This document shows positions 15,976-24,352 of a stretch of 64,000 bases of DNA, piece by piece; position 1 is the first letter of the stretch, and every line of letters starts with the position of its first letter. The stretch is from Deltaproteobacteria bacterium. GTDB taxonomy: Bacteria; Myxococcota_A; Polyangia; Polyangiales; JADJMO01. The stretch is taken from the NCBI GenBank assembly GCA_016182965.1, contig JACPFM010000195.1, positions 1 to 64,000 of the forward strand. Reading direction: 5' to 3'. A program made the position numbers and the translations under genes. The notes below the pieces were generated by a model. It was not told the DNA's origin. It saw nothing but the letters and a program-made list of their open reading frames with translations, and did not search any database.

Positions 15976-18273
15976 ATGCGACGTCGCGCTTTCTTCGTCC
16001 TCGCCTCCTTGACCCTCGGTTGCTCGGGATCGAGCGGCGAGGTCGCCGAAGGCGCCGCCGACACGCTCGACGACGCCACGACCGGCGACGTCTCCGTCGA
16101 TACCGGCGACGCCTCCATCGATCCCGGCGACGTCTCCGCCGACACCGGCGACGGCTTCGTCCCGTGCAAGACCGACGGCGAGTGCGCGTCGAGCACCGCC
16201 GGCAAGGCGTGCGACGTCGCGAGCGGCAACTGCGTGCCGTGCACGGCGACGAGCGACGTGTGCGCGCCGAGCGAGCACTGCGATCCCGCGGCGATGAAGT
16301 GCGTGTCCGGCTGCAAGGCCGACGAGGGGTGCGCGCCCGCCACGGGCGACGCCGGCGCCGACGCGGAGGACGCGGACGACGCGGCGGAGGGCGGCGCGTC
16401 GACCAAGCCCCGCTGCGACGTCGCGACGCACACGTGCGTCGAGTGCACCAAGGACGATCACTGCGCCCCGGGGTACCTGTGCGTCGGGAACGTCTGCAGC
16501 AAGGGCTGCAGCTCGAGCAAACCGTGCCCCACGGGCGAGACCTGTTGCACCGGCGCCTGCGTCGACGTGGCCTCGAACCTCGACCACTGCGGGAAGTGCG
16601 GCGAGAAGTGCAGCGTCACGAGCGGCAGCGCCAAGTGCGAGGCCGGCGCGTGCGCGGTGGCGAGCTGCAGCGGCACGCTCGCCGACTGCGACAAGGACTA
16701 CTCGAACGGCTGCGAGGTCGACACCGCGACGTCTCTGACGAGCTGCGGCGCTTGCGGCACGAACTGCGAGCCCGCCCACGCGACGGGCGCTGCGTGCACG
16801 AGCAGCACGTGCGGGTACGGCGCGTGCGAGTCTCCGTGGGCCGACTGCGACGGCAACGCGGCGAACGGCTGCGAGTGGAGCGTCGCGAGCGACACCGCGA
16901 ACTGCGGCAGCTGCGGCAACGCGTGCCCGGCGGTGGCGAACGCGACGTCGACCTGCTCGTCCGGGACGTGCGGGTTCACGTGCCTCACCGGGTTCGCCGA
17001 CTGCGACGGCAACGCGGCGAACGGATGCGAGGTGAACCTGACCAGCGACGTCGCCCACTGCGGCACGTGCGGGAAGGTCTGCACGGTCGCGAACGGCACG
17101 CCGGCGTGCGTCGGCGGCGCGTGCGGCATCGCCGCGTGCAGCGGGCCGTTCCGCGACTGCAACTCGAGCGTCTCCGACGGATGCGAGGTCGACACCGCGA
17201 GCAGCACGAGCCACTGCGGCGGGTGCGGCGCCGCGTGTGCGTTGGCGAACGCCACCGCCACCTGCAGCTCCGGCGCCTGCGCCATCGCGAGCTGCAAGCC
17301 GAGTTTCGCCGACTGCGACGGCAACGTGGCCAACGGCTGCGAGGTGGACGTGCAGAGCAGCATGGCCAATTGCGGAAGTTGCGGCAGGCCGTGCCTCCCC
17401 ATGCCCCACAGCACTGCGGCCTGCACCTCCGGGACCTGCGGGCTCGGGTCGTGCATCGGCTGGTACCGGGACTGCAACGACTACTGGCTCGACGGCTGCG
17501 AGAAGAGCACCGCCAGCGATCCGTACAACTGCGGCGCGTGTGGCAACGCCTGCGGCTACGAGGGGGTCTGCAACGACGGCCGTTGCCGTTATCCCATCGA
17601 CTGTCAGGCGCTCCGCGACATCAGGCCGCTTTCGGCGAGCGGCGCCTACAAGATCGATCCCGACGGCGTCGGTCCAACCTCGCCGTTCAAGGCCTGGTGC
17701 GAGATGATCGGCAGCGAGGGCTGGACGCTCGCGCTCAAGCTCGACGGCACGAAGACGACCTTCGCGTACGACAGCGGGTACTGGACCAGCGGCGTGCTTA
17801 TCAACCCCGGTTCGGCCGATCTCTCGTTGACCGAGGCGAAGCTCGCCCCGTTCACCATGCTCCCCTTCAGCCAACTGCGGCTCGGCATGCGCGACGGCGG
17901 CGTGGACCGCTGGATCACCGTCAACGTCGCCGGCACCTCGCTGCAGAGCTACTTCACGACGACGACCGGCTTCCTCGCGACGGGCGCCGGGCGCACGGCG
18001 TGGCGTTCGCTCCTCGCCGCGCCGACGCTGCAGCCGAACTGCGGGCGGGAGGGCTTCAACAACGCCGTCGCCGGCTACGCGCGCGTGCGCATCGGCATCC
18101 TCGCGAACGGGGAGAACGATTGCGACACGCCCGACTCGTTCATCGGCTTCGGCGCGGGTCCGGTCGCCTGCCTCGGCGGCGCGACGCCGGTCACCACCGG
18201 CAACGTGGGCTCGTGCGGGTCGGCCGAGGGCGATCGCAGCACCGCGACCTTCGGCTGGGTGTTCGTGCGCTGA
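15976..18273 (+). CDS. Lipoprotein with tandem Cys-rich repeats and fibrinogen-like C-terminal domain
   Basis: 765 residues from ATG 15976, AAGGAG ten bases upstream. Signal FFVLASLTLGCSGSS. Residues ~20-60 are a Asp/Thr/Gly spacer (TGDVSVDTGDASIDPGDV). From ~65 several Cys-pair modules, then from about 215 to 530 seven to eight ~45-residue repeats of the form ADCDGNAANGCE...CGxCGxxC, the MopE-like type common in myxobacterial surface proteins. The last ~220 residues change style: DCQALRDIRPLSASGAYKI, FKAWCEMIGSEGWTLALK, the pattern of a fibrinogen-related domain (SGxYxI, CxM...GWTL). Such domains bind sugars or acetyl groups in animal lectins. Probably cell-surface adhesion or recognition. 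Confidence 0.75.
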   Translation: MRRRAFFVLASLTLGCSGSSGEVAEGAADTLDDATTGDVSVDTGDASIDPGDVSADTGDGFVPCKTDGECASSTAGKACDVASGNCVPCTATSDVCAPSEHCDPAAMKCVSGCKADEGCAPATGDAGADAEDADDAAEGGASTKPRCDVATHTCVECTKDDHCAPGYLCVGNVCSKGCSSSKPCPTGETCCTGACVDVASNLDHCGKCGEKCSVTSGSAKCEAGACAVASCSGTLADCDKDYSNGCEVDTATSLTSCGACGTNCEPAHATGAACTSSTCGYGACESPWADCDGNAANGCEWSVASDTANCGSCGNACPAVANATSTCSSGTCGFTCLTGFADCDGNAANGCEVNLTSDVAHCGTCGKVCTVANGTPACVGGACGIAACSGPFRDCNSSVSDGCEVDTASSTSHCGGCGAACALANATATCSSGACAIASCKPSFADCDGNVANGCEVDVQSSMANCGSCGRPCLPMPHSTAACTSGTCGLGSCIGWYRDCNDYWLDGCEKSTASDPYNCGACGNACGYEGVCNDGRCRYPIDCQALRDIRPLSASGAYKIDPDGVGPTSPFKAWCEMIGSEGWTLALKLDGTKTTFAYDSGYWTSGVLINPGSADLSLTEAKLAPFTMLPFSQLRLGMRDGGVDRWITVNVAGTSLQSYFTTTTGFLATGAGRTAWRSLLAAPTLQPNCGREGFNNAVAGYARVRIGILANGENDCDTPDSFIGFGAGPVACLGGATPVTTGNVGSCGSAEGDRSTATFGWVFVR

Positions 18274-18353
18274 TCGCTCGACCCGGGTCGACCCGCAGCA
18301 CGAATGCGGCGCATTCGCCCAGAAAGCGTCCAGGCGCGTTCCGCGCGAAGTGA

Positions 18354-19100
18354 TCAATCGAACGGATCACCATCGCCGATCTCCAGCTCGATCGATTCGA
18401 TCGGGTGCACGTCGTGCAGCGCTCGTAGGATCCGGTCGTCGAGCTCGTGCACGAAACGGTACACGTGGTGGTTCGCCCTGATGAAGAGCCGGTTGGGCCA
18501 GCGCATGCCGAGCGTCACGGTCCGATCGGAGCTCTCGCTGACCCGGGCACCGATCAACGCGCCCAGATCACGGACCATCGGGCCCTCCGGTGCGCTCGAG
18601 GCGAACGTGACGCGAACGCGTAACGCCGTCAGGCGCAGCTCCGACGCCAGCGCGCTCTCGTATCCGTGCAGTCGCCAAGCGCGGCTCGCGATCCACGCGC
18701 GCTCGCGCGAAAGCCCGCTCTCACGCGCGAGGTGCGCGGCGATGCGTACGCCGAGCAGGCCCACGACGAACAGCACCGGCACCACCGTCGCAGCCACACG
18801 GGTGACCAACCCGGCGAGCAGCGCGGTGGTCACCATCGTCAGCGGCAGCCCGCCCCCGACGCCGAGGCCCCAGAACACGTCGGGGTCGAGCCACATGCCG
18901 AGCGGGGTGGTGCTCGCCGCGAATCGAAGCTCCTTCTCGACGCGCTCACGGTCCGCTGCGCGGCGTTCGGCGAGCTCCTCCTGCTCGACCTTGCGATCGA
19001 GCGTGGCGCGTTCGCGGCGCCCTTTCTCGGCGAGCGCGCGCAGCTTCTCCTCCGGGTCGGGCTCGCGCGGCGCCAAAGGTGCGGGCTTGCGGTAGTCCAA
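18354..19100 (-). CDS. Membrane protein with charged coiled-coil N-terminus
   Basis: 248 residues. The first ~60 are highly charged and helical (EEKLRALAEKGRRERATL, EQEELAERRAADRERVEKEL), a likely coiled coil. Two hydrophobic helices follow (LPLTMVTTALLAGLVTRVAA, TVVPVLFVVGLLGVRIAAHL). The C-terminal ~120 residues are soluble with alternating strands (LRLTALRVRVTFASSAPE, RLFIRANHHVYRFVHELDD). No family recognised. Downstream of a possible small Cys-containing ORF whose stop is 5 bp before this start. Confidence 0.65.
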   Translation of the reverse strand: MDYRKPAPLAPREPDPEEKLRALAEKGRRERATLDRKVEQEELAERRAADRERVEKELRFAASTTPLGMWLDPDVFWGLGVGGGLPLTMVTTALLAGLVTRVAATVVPVLFVVGLLGVRIAAHLARESGLSRERAWIASRAWRLHGYESALASELRLTALRVRVTFASSAPEGPMVRDLGALIGARVSESSDRTVTLGMRWPNRLFIRANHHVYRFVHELDDRILRALHDVHPIESIELEIGDGDPFD

Positions 19101-19104
19101 GGGA

Positions 19105-19305
19105 TCACCGCGATCGTGTCACGAGAGCGAACGAACCTCCACTCGAAGTGCTCCTGCGCGCGACCTGCTCCATCGCCTCGCGGAGGCAACCGTCGTTGCG
19201 TTGGCAACGTCCGCGCCCTCGAGACGCCGGGTGGTAGGTCAGCGCGCAGTCAACCGGCAGACATGATCGGTGCGGCACCGCTTGCCGCACCCCTCGCGGA
19301 CGCAC
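19105..19305 (-). CDS. Possible small Cys-containing ORF (uncertain)
   Basis: 66 codons, whose last ~48 read like protein (DCALTYHPASRGRGRCQ, then LREAMEQVARRS). A second frame just upstream reads VREGCGKRCRTDHVC, so one frameshifted Cys-rich protein is possible. Its stop is 5 bp before the start of the 18354-19100 gene, which fits an operon. Could equally be chance in GC-rich DNA. Confidence 0.25.
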   Translation of the reverse strand: MRPRGVRQAVPHRSCLPVDCALTYHPASRGRGRCQRNDGCLREAMEQVARRSTSSGGSFALVTRSR

Positions 19306-19398
19306 ACGATCGCGCGTGCGCCCGGCACGCCGCCGCGGTCCACGCTTCGGCGGGCAGCCGCCGGCGTCGGAGTGGTGCTATTCAGAGCCTCGACCCGC

Positions 19399-19914
19399 AT
19401 GCCCGAACACGACGTCTACGCCCCGCCGCGCGAAGGCACCGCCGCGCCGATCACCGGCGCCGCGCGCGACGATCTCGCCGCCTACGATCGCGATCCCTCG
19501 GTCATGACCCCGAAGCTCCCGCGCACGGCCGCGGGCGCGGCGTTGTTCACGTCGGCGATGGCGCTGATGGCCGGCTGGCAGACGCTCGACATGGTGCGGC
19601 TGCGGGGCGCCTACGTGGCGTTCCCGTGGCTGATCCTCGCGTTCGGGGCGTCGTCGCTCGTCGGCGCGGTCGCGCTGTTCCGCATGCGCGGGTGGGCGGC
19701 CCTCGCGACGTTGCTCTCGACCGGCGTCCTCGCGCTCGTCTCCGGGCTGTGGCTGCTCCTGGCGGTGGCGCACGGCTTCATCGCGCTCTACTCGGTGTTC
19801 ACGCCGGCGAGCGCCGCGGTGTCCGCGATCCTCGCCGCGATGTCGATCGGCCCGCTCGGGCGGGCGGCGCGGCTGCGGAAGCACTTCGCCGGCGAGGGGA
19901 TGCACCTCGGCTGA
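19399..19914 (+). CDS. Four-helix membrane protein
   Basis: 171 residues from ATG 19399. A ~40-residue soluble N-terminus (EHDVYAPPREGTAAPITG), then four hydrophobic helices (AAGAALFTSAMALMAGWQTL, AFPWLILAFGASSLVGAVAL, LATLLSTGVLALVSGLWLLL, AAVSAILAAMSIGPLG) and a short basic tail. No motif points to transport or catalysis. Followed after 38 bp by a lipoprotein gene on the same strand, so they may be co-transcribed. Function unknown. Confidence 0.7.
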   Translation: MPEHDVYAPPREGTAAPITGAARDDLAAYDRDPSVMTPKLPRTAAGAALFTSAMALMAGWQTLDMVRLRGAYVAFPWLILAFGASSLVGAVALFRMRGWAALATLLSTGVLALVSGLWLLLAVAHGFIALYSVFTPASAAVSAILAAMSIGPLGRAARLRKHFAGEGMHLG

Positions 19915-19952
19915 CGGTTGATCCGGCGCCGCGTCGGGGGCAGTGGTCGGCC

Positions 19953-21227
19953 ATGTCGATCCGCCTCCTCGCGCCCCTCCTCGTAGGCTCGTTGGCCGCC
20001 CTCGGGTGCGGCAGCAGTGAAGGCGACCCCGCGAACGGCGGTCCCGGCGACGCCGCGCCCGACGTCGCCGCGCCCGACGTCGCCGAAGAGGTCGCGAGCG
20101 AGGCGTCCACCGATGCGGTCGTCGATGGCGGCGCGACCGACGCGCCGGCCGCCTGTCCGCGCACGCCGAGTCCCGAGGGCGCGGCGCGCAAGGTGGTCGT
20201 CTCGCACCCGTTCGACGCGTCCGCCAAGAAGACCGGCGCGATGGAGGTCCTCGACCTCGCGCCCGACGGCACGCTGACGCGCGGCAGCAAGACCTTCGCG
20301 CTCGGCGCCGCCGCGTTCGAGCCGATGGCCTTCACCCCCGACGGCAAGATCGGCCTCGTCCCCGAAGACGACGGCACGCTCGGGGTGTTCCGCTTCGACG
20401 ACGCGGGCGAGGTGACGGTCGTGCACGCCGCGTTCAAGGGCTCGTTCTACGCGAGCCGCGTCGTGATGCACCCCGACGGGCAGCGCGCGATCGTCGTCGA
20501 CTCCAACACCGTCGAGAACGGCGGCGGGCTGTACGTGGTCGACATCGGGTGCGACGGCGCGCTCACCGATCGCGGCAAGCTCGTCACCGCCAAGAGCTGG
20601 CAGGTGTTCGCCTGGTTGACCTCGGGCGCGCGGGCGATCGCCACCGGCGGACCCGGGCTCGGCTCGCCCGACACGGTCGACACCCACCTCCTCGACTGGA
20701 AGGCGCCGCCCTCGTTGGTCGCGAGCACCGCGGCGTTCCCCGATCGCGAGGCGATCCCGTCGTCGATCGCGATCATGCCCGACGACAAGCTCGCGCTGGT
20801 CGCCGACAACGGCATCCTCGTCGGCAACCGCGTCGCGGTGGTGTCGATCGAGGGCGACAAGCTGGTGCCGCGGCAGGTGTTCACGCTCGACAACCCGGCG
20901 ACGGTCGTCGCCTCGCCGTACGGCAACGCCGCCCTGGTCCTCAACTCCGACGGCAAGGACGGCTACACGCTCTTCAAGACGCAGGCCTCGCCGACCGCGC
21001 CGTTCGTCAACGCCGGCAAGCTCGCCTACGTGCACGGCAAGCCGCAGCTGCCCTACGTCGCCGCCCTGATCGCGCGCGGTCCGCTGAAGGGGCGCGTGCT
21101 CATCGGCGAGAACCTCGCCGTGCGTCAGCTGCAGTTCCGGACCGACGCGACGGTGGCCGACGTCTCGAAGCTCGCGTATCCGGATGGATACGTGAACATC
21201 GTAGGCACCGTCGGCGTGCAGCCCTGA
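19953..21227 (+). CDS. Beta-propeller lipoprotein (lactonase-like layout)
   Basis: 424 residues from ATG 19953. Signal LLAPLLVGSLAALGCGSS, Asp/Ala spacer (DAAPDVAAPDVAEEVAS), then repeated blades marked by FTPDGKIGLVPEDDGTLGVF, MHPDGQRAIVVDSN, IMPDDKLALVADNG and SPYGNAALVLNSDGKDGY. The (M/F/S)xPDGxxAxVxD signature is that of seven-bladed propellers of the lactonase or YVTN type. No catalytic residues assigned. Probably exposed outside the cytoplasm; ligand unknown. Confidence 0.75.
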   Translation: MSIRLLAPLLVGSLAALGCGSSEGDPANGGPGDAAPDVAAPDVAEEVASEASTDAVVDGGATDAPAACPRTPSPEGAARKVVVSHPFDASAKKTGAMEVLDLAPDGTLTRGSKTFALGAAAFEPMAFTPDGKIGLVPEDDGTLGVFRFDDAGEVTVVHAAFKGSFYASRVVMHPDGQRAIVVDSNTVENGGGLYVVDIGCDGALTDRGKLVTAKSWQVFAWLTSGARAIATGGPGLGSPDTVDTHLLDWKAPPSLVASTAAFPDREAIPSSIAIMPDDKLALVADNGILVGNRVAVVSIEGDKLVPRQVFTLDNPATVVASPYGNAALVLNSDGKDGYTLFKTQASPTAPFVNAGKLAYVHGKPQLPYVAALIARGPLKGRVLIGENLAVRQLQFRTDATVADVSKLAYPDGYVNIVGTVGVQP

Positions 21228-21304
21228 CGCTCGCGCGCCGCCTCCGACACGACGCCTCCAACAGGACGCACGCGGACGCAGCCCGCGCGCTACAGTCACC
21301 GGCC

Positions 21305-22186
21305 GTGACCCCCCGCGCGATCTTCCTCGTCTCCGCCCCCGATCAACCCGGCCTCGTCGCCCGCCTCTCCGGCTTCTTCTTCCGGCTCGGCCTCAACATC
21401 GTCGACGCCTCCAACCACAGCGAGCCGTCGACGGCGCGCTTCTACATGCGGTTGGTCGTCGACCTCGGCGCCCTCTCGTCGCCGAAGGCGCAGGCCGAGC
21501 TCGGCGGCAACGCTACCCGCAAGGCCCTCGAAGAGGCGTTCGCGTCGCTGGTCGCCGAGCTCTCCGGCACCTGGTCGGTCGGCTACGACGACGTCAAGGC
21601 GCGCGTCGCGCTGCTGGTCACCAGGGATCCGGCGTGCCTCTACGATCTGGTGCTCCGGCACCGCAACGGCGAGCTCCCGTGCGAGATCCCGGTGATCATC
21701 TCCAACCACGCGACGCTCGAGCCCGTCGCCGAGTCGTTCCGCATCCCGTTCTTCGCGCTGCCGGTCACCGCCGACACCAAGCACCAGCAGGAGCGCATGG
21801 TCCTCGAGCTGCTCGAGCGCCTGCACATCGACCTCGTGGTGCTCGCCCGCTACATGCAAGTGCTCAGCGAGCCCTTCCTCGAGGCGGCGCCGCCGGTGAT
21901 CAACATCCACCACGGCTTCCTCCCGGCGTTCCAGGGCGCGAAGCCCTACCACCAGGCGTGGGAGCGCGGCGTGAAGCTGATCGGCGCGACGGCGCACTAC
22001 GCGACCAAGGACCTCGATCAGGGCCCGATCATCGAGCAGGACGTCGCCCGCGTGCGACACGACGTGTCGCCCGAGCAGATGGTGCGCGTCGGCCGCGACG
22101 TCGAGCGCGTGGTCCTCGCGCGCGCCGTGACCGCGCACCTCGAGCGCCGCGTCATCGTCGAGGGCCGGCGGACGATGATCCTGTAG
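21305..22186 (+). CDS. purU: Formyltetrahydrofolate deformylase
   Basis: 293 residues from GTG 21305. It hydrolyses 10-formyl-THF to formate and THF, feeding formate to purine synthesis and balancing the one-carbon pool. The N-terminal ~85 residues are an ACT regulatory domain (FLVSAPDQPGLVARLSGFFF). The C-terminal formyltransferase-like domain has VIISNHATLEPVAESF, then VLARYMQVLS and INIHHGFLPAFQGAKPYHQA, with the catalytic Asn-His region, and GATAHYATKDLDQGPIIEQD with the catalytic Asp. Full length for the family (about 280-300). The nearby purL is also in one-carbon/purine metabolism but 16 kb away. Confidence 0.95.
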   Translation: MTPRAIFLVSAPDQPGLVARLSGFFFRLGLNIVDASNHSEPSTARFYMRLVVDLGALSSPKAQAELGGNATRKALEEAFASLVAELSGTWSVGYDDVKARVALLVTRDPACLYDLVLRHRNGELPCEIPVIISNHATLEPVAESFRIPFFALPVTADTKHQQERMVLELLERLHIDLVVLARYMQVLSEPFLEAAPPVINIHHGFLPAFQGAKPYHQAWERGVKLIGATAHYATKDLDQGPIIEQDVARVRHDVSPEQMVRVGRDVERVVLARAVTAHLERRVIVEGRRTMIL

Positions 22187-22237
22187 GCGCTGTCAGCGAC
22201 TCTCGGGCGCCGGCCGTGTCGCCGGCCGCGGCGACCG

Positions 22238-22265
22238 GGTCGAAGGTCGAAGGTCGAAGGTCGAA
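22238..22265. repeat. Four tandem GGTCGAA heptamers
   Basis: Exact tandem array of a 7-bp unit, 52 bp downstream of purU and just before the inverted heptamer element at 22286. A different heptamer from that element but the same period. Confidence 0.85.
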
Positions 22266-22285
22266 CGAGACACGAAGGCCGGGTT

Positions 22286-22395
22286 GTCAGTCATCGGTCG
22301 CCGGTCGTCAGTTCGCGAAAGGCAATCGGCGTCTCCCGCTTCTCTCACTTCCGACGACGGACGACTGATGACTGACGACTGACGACTGACGACTG
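22286..22395. repeat. Inverted heptamer-array element, copy 1
   Basis: Left arm 22286-22311 holds degenerate CAGTCAT/CGGTCGT units; right arm 22361-22395 is five A(C/T)GACTG units. The arms are reverse complements separated by about 50 bp. The right arm ends 3 bp from the stop of the convergent TerB-like gene. See copies at 35391 and 48119. It could form a long hairpin in RNA from either side. Confidence 0.8.
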
Positions 22396-22398
22396 CCC

Positions 22399-22869
22399 TC
22401 AGCCGCGCGCCTTCTTGACGATCGCCGCGACCTGGTTTCGGGCGACGCCGGCGCCGGCGCCGATCCTCTCGAGCACCTGGGCCTCGCTCTTGTCGATGCC
22501 GTTGCTCGCGTACGCGACGATCGCGCCGATGAGCAGCCCGGCCTCGGGATGGCCGAGCTCCTTCAGCCGCTTGCCGACAGCGGCGCAGCGCGCGTCGACG
22601 CCCTCGGCGGAGATCCGCCCCCACGCCTCGCCGAGGAAGCCCTCGGTCTCCCACTCGATGACGTTGCCCTTCGACAGGGCTTCGAGCGACTCGACGAGCG
22701 CCTCACGCTCGGCGGCGTCCTCGGTGCCGTCGGCCAGCGCCGTGAGGTATCCGGCCTCCGCGGCGACCCGGAACAGCTCCTCGCCCTTCGTCGAGCCGGC
22801 GAGGGCGCCGCGGACGGTTTCTGCCTGCTGCTCGAGATACGCTGCGTTCGCCTTCTTGGCCGCGGCCAT
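22399..22869 (-). CDS. TerB-like helical protein
   Basis: 156 residues from ATG 22869, GGAGGA just upstream. All-helical with the TerB/tellurite-resistance-type pattern AGYLTALADGTEDAAEREAL in the first third (acidic helix pair) and GLLIGAIVAYASNGIDKSEA in the last. These domains have acidic helix pairs proposed to bind metal, and many bacteria carry stand-alone versions of unknown role. No TerC/TerD genes are nearby, so tellurite function is not implied. Cytoplasmic. Confidence 0.6.
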   Translation of the reverse strand: MAAAKKANAAYLEQQAETVRGALAGSTKGEELFRVAAEAGYLTALADGTEDAAEREALVESLEALSKGNVIEWETEGFLGEAWGRISAEGVDARCAAVGKRLKELGHPEAGLLIGAIVAYASNGIDKSEAQVLERIGAGAGVARNQVAAIVKKARG

Positions 22870-22940
22870 GGATCCTCCTCCGTGCCTGTCTTCCGTGGAT
22901 GGGGAGCCGAGCATACACGCCTCCGCGGGCCGTCGCGGAG

Positions 22941-23010
22941 AGGGGTCCCGGGGCGTCGCGGGGAAGGGGCCCGGGGCGTCGCGGGGAAGGGGCGCGGGGC
23001 GTCGCGGGGA
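22941..23010. repeat. Three tandem 23-24-bp GC-rich repeats
   Basis: Units at 22941-22964, 22965-22987 and 22988-23010 share an AGGGG prefix and the core CGGGGCGTCGCGGGGA. They lie in the 381-bp gap between divergent genes (22870-23250), where nothing else was seen. G-rich enough to form unusual structure. Confidence 0.8.
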
Positions 23011-23250
23011 TGGGTGCCGTGGAGGAACCAGCTCGCGCCCCGAGGCGCTCTCGCTGCTGCGCGAAGCGGCGAATCGTGACGCATCGCGGTCGGCAGTCCT
23101 CGGTTCTCGCTCGTGCTGCGACCTGTTCGCCTCACCCGGTTGGTGCCTGGTGGCGCGGAGTTCGCCCAAAACGAGAGGAGCGAACGGAGCTCCACGGCGG
23201 CTCGCAACTTGCTCCTGCGCACGATCCCACCGGAGCACGGAAGGACCCGA

Positions 23251-24315
23251 ATGAAGATGAAAACCCTGGCCGCGAGCGTCGCTTTGCTGACGCTCGCAGG
23301 CGTCGTCGCAGTTGCCTGCAGCTCGACCACGGAAGAGGCGCAAGAGTGCGCGCCCGGCGATCCGTCGTGCAACCCCCCGATCGACGGCGGGGACGAGACC
23401 ACCTCCGAGACCGGCGAGATCGACGGCGGCGGCGACACCGAGGGTGACGCGTTCGTGCTCGATACCGGCACCGGCGGCGACGCGCCCTACGATCCCGACG
23501 TCGAGTACGACGCGTACGTCCCCGAGGTCGAGGTCGGTGGCGGAGGGACCTACGTCGACGGCGGCCTCGTCGGCTGCGTGCCCGGCGCGACGCAGTGCAC
23601 CAACTGCAAGGACGACGACGGCGACGGGCTGATCGACTGGCTCGATCCGGAGTGCACGAGCCCCCTCGACAACGACGAGAGCTCGTTCGGCACCGGCATC
23701 CCCGGCGACAACATCGATCCGTGCAAGCAGGACTGCTGGTTCGACGGCAACAGCGGCTCGGGCAACGACGGCTGCTTGTTCCCGGGCAAGTGCCTCCCCG
23801 GATCGACCGATCCGAAGTGCCCCTACGACCCGGTCGCCGCGGCCGACCCCAAGCAGTGCCCGGCGCCGTCGGCGAAGTGCATGGAGTACTGCAAGCCGCT
23901 CACGCCGAAGGGCTGCGACTGCGCGGGTTGCTGCGACATTTACAAGGGCGACAAGGTCTACACGGTCAAGCTCGTCGGTGAGTGCACCTACGCGACGCTC
24001 GAAGACAAGACCAAGTGCCCCACCTGCACCAAGCTGCCCGAGTGCTCCGCGCCGCCCTGCGGCAAGTGCGACTGGTGCCTCGGCAAGACCTCGCTCCCGC
24101 CGGAGTGCACCTCCGTCCCCGACGCTGGCCCCGACGCTGGCCCCGACGCGCCGCCCCCCGACGCGCCGCCTCCGGACGCGGCCGTCGACGCCCCGATCGA
24201 CACCACGCCGCCGCCGCCCACCTGCCCGGGGGGCCTCGCGGTGTGCAGCCCGACAACGCCGTGTCCGGTCGGTCAGTACTGTCTGACCGGTTGCTGCATC
24301 AAGCCGCCGTCCTGA
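23251..24315 (+). CDS. Cys-rich lipoprotein
   Basis: 354 residues from ATG 23251. Signal LLTLAGVVAVACSS. A long Asp/Gly/Thr spacer (DGGDETTSETGEIDGGGDTE), then TQCTNCKDDDGDGLIDWLD followed by PEC, a calcium-loop-like DxDxDG segment between Cys, then WFDGNSGSGNDGC and a dense Cys block (CMEYCKPLTPKGCDCAGCC, TKCPTCTKLPEC, CGKCDWC). A DAGPDAGPDAPPPDAPPPD linker precedes a last Cys module. The N-terminal DxDGxxD segment recurs in similar myxobacterial surface proteins, but no function is known. Confidence 0.75.
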   Translation: MKMKTLAASVALLTLAGVVAVACSSTTEEAQECAPGDPSCNPPIDGGDETTSETGEIDGGGDTEGDAFVLDTGTGGDAPYDPDVEYDAYVPEVEVGGGGTYVDGGLVGCVPGATQCTNCKDDDGDGLIDWLDPECTSPLDNDESSFGTGIPGDNIDPCKQDCWFDGNSGSGNDGCLFPGKCLPGSTDPKCPYDPVAAADPKQCPAPSAKCMEYCKPLTPKGCDCAGCCDIYKGDKVYTVKLVGECTYATLEDKTKCPTCTKLPECSAPPCGKCDWCLGKTSLPPECTSVPDAGPDAGPDAPPPDAPPPDAAVDAPIDTTPPPPTCPGGLAVCSPTTPCPVGQYCLTGCCIKPPS

Positions 24316-24352
24316 CGACCCCTTTTCGTGCCGCGCGAGTATCCTGCGCGGC

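Noticed and set aside
15940..18357. An 805-codon minus-strand frame opposite the Cys-repeat protein
   Set aside because: Ala/Arg-rich shadow; the plus-strand protein has a signal peptide, ribosome site and repeats.
22286..22395. Heptamer arrays as a CRISPR
   Set aside because: Units are 7 bp without spacers, and the arms are inverted to each other.
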